Notes under the pieces: generated by a model | Seen by the model: the letters and a program-made list of their open reading frames with translations, nothing else | Databases searched by the model: none | Told to the model about the DNA's origin: nothing | Program-made: the position numbers and the translations under genes | Source: Colwellia ponticola | Lineage (GTDB): Bacteria > Pseudomonadota > Gammaproteobacteria > Enterobacterales > Alteromonadaceae | Reading direction: 5' to 3' | DNA: 64,000 nucleotides | NCBI RefSeq assembly: GCF_005885605.1 | Contig: NZ_SZVP01000001.1 | Location: 62,001 to 126,000, forward strand | Shown here: piece after piece, positions 61,984 through 64,000 of the stretch | Layout: every line of letters starts with the position of its first letter | Numbering within the stretch: position 1 is the stretch's first letter

Positions 61984-63929
61984 TAGCTACACACCTTATT
62001 TTTTCCAGAAGTTTTCGCTTGTGCAAGCTGTGTTTCGGCTTTTGCAATTAAACTCACTAGATCATTATCATTTGTTAACGTTGCAATACCAATGCTAATA
62101 CTGACTTTTTCAATAGTATCATTGTCAATAGTAATGAATGTCCATGCATGTTGCTTTACCCCTAAACGAACGCGCTCTGCTATTTCAATGGCTGATGCCA
62201 TGTCAGCTCGAGGTAAGCAAACCATAAACACTTTGCCCCCAAAACGACCGAATATATCACTTTTACGCATTATATTAGCGCCCAAGGATGCAATCTCAGC
62301 TAAGACTGTATCGCCAATAGAATAACCAAATTTATCGTTAATCTCTTGCAGGTGGCCAACCTCTATTAACAATACACTTAATTGCTCTTGATTTTTTTTT
62401 GCTCGTTTAAATGCTTCTTCTGATTTACTCAGTAAGCTGTATCTATTAGCAACGCCGGTGAGGTCATCAATACGTGAGGTAATATTAAGCTTATGCTGAC
62501 TTTGCATTAATTTAATCAACACCCAAGAAAAAGATAATACAATTAAAATACTGATAATGATGTATATACGCAGTGCTTTATTTTCTAAGTTCGCTTTAGA
62601 TAAACTCGCTTCATAGCGTACCTTTTGGCTCTGTAATATTTTACCTTGCTTATCTGCCTGCTCAGCTTCTAGCTTGAGTCGTACCTGGGTAACAGACAAA
62701 CTATCTTCGTTTTCATATAACTTATCTGTTAACGCGATAACACTAGACTGAGTTTGATAAGCTTGTTTATATTTTCCTTGCTGATAAAAAACCTTCGCTT
62801 TGAGCTTAATCATTCTGACGTAACGCTGCTTTTTAATTATCGTTGAGGCTGGGTACTTGGTTATTATTTTTTCAACTCGCCCTATACTCATTAGTACTTC
62901 ATCATAGCGCCCTAACTCGTATAAAATATTAGCCTCGTTATAGTAATACTGTAGCTGATAATCATATTTTTCAGTCAACTGTAAATGTTTTTTTGCTATC
63001 AATAAATAGCGATAAGCCGCATCAGGGTTACTAGCAGTCTTTTTTAAGTGCGCCCACGCTACGCCCAAATAAACATTAAACATACTCTCGCTTGGCGTAT
63101 CTTGGGTAAACTCAGCAATAATGGTGTTAAAAACAATGATGGCTTGCTGATAATTTTTATTTCGAATGTGGTTGATAGCAATATTATGTAAACTGCTGTG
63201 AGCAGCTAATAACATCCCTGCTTTTTTGAAGTGTAAATACGATTGCTGATAGTAAGCCATAGACTGTTCATCTTGCAGCAAATGAGAATAAACGATACCT
63301 AGCTCAGTATTAGCATTACCTTTGAGCTTTTCATCGTCGGTTTGCTTTGCAATATTATAAGCATCATTGAGCAAGACTAAAGAGCGTTTAAAATCATCGG
63401 TAAGGTAGGCAATAGCACCTAAATTAATAAGCCCTGCGGCAATTTGTATTTTATTGTGCAGTGATTCAGCAACTTCTAAGCCTCTTTTATACTCTTTAGT
63501 TGCTTGAGGAATATCACCTAAACTCTCTAAAGCAAACCCTTTTAAATATAATAACTCGCTAATTAAAATACTTGGACTCACTAGCTTTTTGGCGACACTA
63601 AGACCTTTATTGGCGGTGTTTTTAGCAGCGCGGTAACTATTTTGCTCAATTTTTATTTCGGTCAGTAGTTTAAAATAAACTAAGTTTTGCTCTACGGTTA
63701 ACGTACTCAGTTTATTTTGATAAACGTTGAGTCGCTTAAGAGAGAGTGCTAAATCGCGCTTTTTTAGCTCTTTTACTTGCTCTGCAACTTGATTAAATTG
63801 TCCATGTACTGCTTTTTCTTGTGCACTTTTTTCTTGTGCAGTTATAGGCATAGACAATAACAGCCCAGCAATACTAATAAAAATAGCGACTAACGTAGCC
63901 GCTATTTTTTGAGTAGCGCAGTTAAACAA
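61983..63929 (-). CDS. TPR and GGDEF-domain membrane protein with degenerate active site
   Basis: The 648-residue protein has an N-terminal signal or anchor (LVAIFISIAGLLLSMPITAQ), several tetratricopeptide-like helical repeats (for example EYKRGLEVAESL, AYRYLLIAKKHL), a transmembrane helix (IYIIISILIVLSFSWVLI) and a C-terminal GGDEF domain. The active-site motif is GGKVF (about 564-568) and the preceding DxD-containing segment is changed to EVGHLQEIND, so it is probably catalytically dead. RKSD five residues upstream keeps the I-site. It is translationally coupled to the smaller GGDEF gene after it. Its 5' side lies 71 bp from the window edge. Confidence 0.85.
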   Translation of the reverse strand: MFNCATQKIAATLVAIFISIAGLLLSMPITAQEKSAQEKAVHGQFNQVAEQVKELKKRDLALSLKRLNVYQNKLSTLTVEQNLVYFKLLTEIKIEQNSYRAAKNTANKGLSVAKKLVSPSILISELLYLKGFALESLGDIPQATKEYKRGLEVAESLHNKIQIAAGLINLGAIAYLTDDFKRSLVLLNDAYNIAKQTDDEKLKGNANTELGIVYSHLLQDEQSMAYYQQSYLHFKKAGMLLAAHSSLHNIAINHIRNKNYQQAIIVFNTIIAEFTQDTPSESMFNVYLGVAWAHLKKTASNPDAAYRYLLIAKKHLQLTEKYDYQLQYYYNEANILYELGRYDEVLMSIGRVEKIITKYPASTIIKKQRYVRMIKLKAKVFYQQGKYKQAYQTQSSVIALTDKLYENEDSLSVTQVRLKLEAEQADKQGKILQSQKVRYEASLSKANLENKALRIYIIISILIVLSFSWVLIKLMQSQHKLNITSRIDDLTGVANRYSLLSKSEEAFKRAKKNQEQLSVLLIEVGHLQEINDKFGYSIGDTVLAEIASLGANIMRKSDIFGRFGGKVFMVCLPRADMASAIEIAERVRLGVKQHAWTFITIDNDTIEKVSISIGIATLTNDNDLVSLIAKAETQLAQAKTSGKNKVCS

Positions 63930-64000
63930 TCGCCATATCGCCTTTACTTTGTAACCAAATTTTTCTATCTGGGCTTCGTTTTTTAGACAATAACATATCC

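Overview
The window is chromosomal DNA of an AT-rich marine gammaproteobacterium. Gene order and protein sequences point to Alteromonadales, most likely Colwelliaceae (Colwellia or a close relative). This is my inference from protein similarity in memory; no search was run. Coding density is high and housekeeping genes dominate. No CRISPR array, prophage, plasmid gene or intact transposase gene was seen.

Layout. 0-12 kb: end of a transaldolase gene, an alpha/beta hydrolase, then a minus-strand block carrying eno, pyrG, a DUF454 protein, a SpoU-type methyltransferase, mazG, relA and rlmD. A plus-strand DUF4202 gene sits inside this block, and barA is divergent from rlmD. Enterobacteria have the same relA-mazG-pyrG-eno and rlmD/barA neighbourhoods, so the genes between mazG and pyrG are lineage additions. 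15-25 kb: lepA-lepB-rnc-era-recO-pdxJ and rpoE-rseA-rseB-rseC, with nadB divergent from rpoE. 26-36 kb: sdhE/ygfX, ygfZ, slyD, recA with a LexA operator inside its promoter, the argP/argO pair, mutS and a tRNA-Phe. 35-43 kb: DUF1289, a SulP transporter, a GntR regulator, trmB-yggL divergent from mutY-yggX, and a second identical tRNA-Phe in the opposite orientation.

43-64 kb is more lineage-specific. It begins with two tRNA-Thr genes in a tandem duplication followed by two decayed tRNA-like copies. Then come a DUF4136 lipoprotein gene with a frameshift, a decayed coding remnant, a transporter fused to a solute-binding domain, an N-formylglutamate amidohydrolase-like gene, and a small DUF4177-YidD-TM2 operon. 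Further on are a YebC-family gene, a secreted PPP-type phosphatase, a TonB-dependent receptor, a CadC/ToxR-like regulator split by a frameshift, parC, and two coupled GGDEF proteins. Both GGDEF proteins have altered active-site signatures but keep the RxxD inhibitory-site motif, which suggests c-di-GMP sensing rather than synthesis.

Two MITE-like non-coding elements with terminal inverted repeats lie at 1.27-1.60 kb and 38.86-39.13 kb. The best candidates for new biology are the transporter/binding-protein fusion, the coupled degenerate GGDEF pair, the decaying tRNA array and the two frameshifted genes. I see no large, clearly undescribed multi-gene system.
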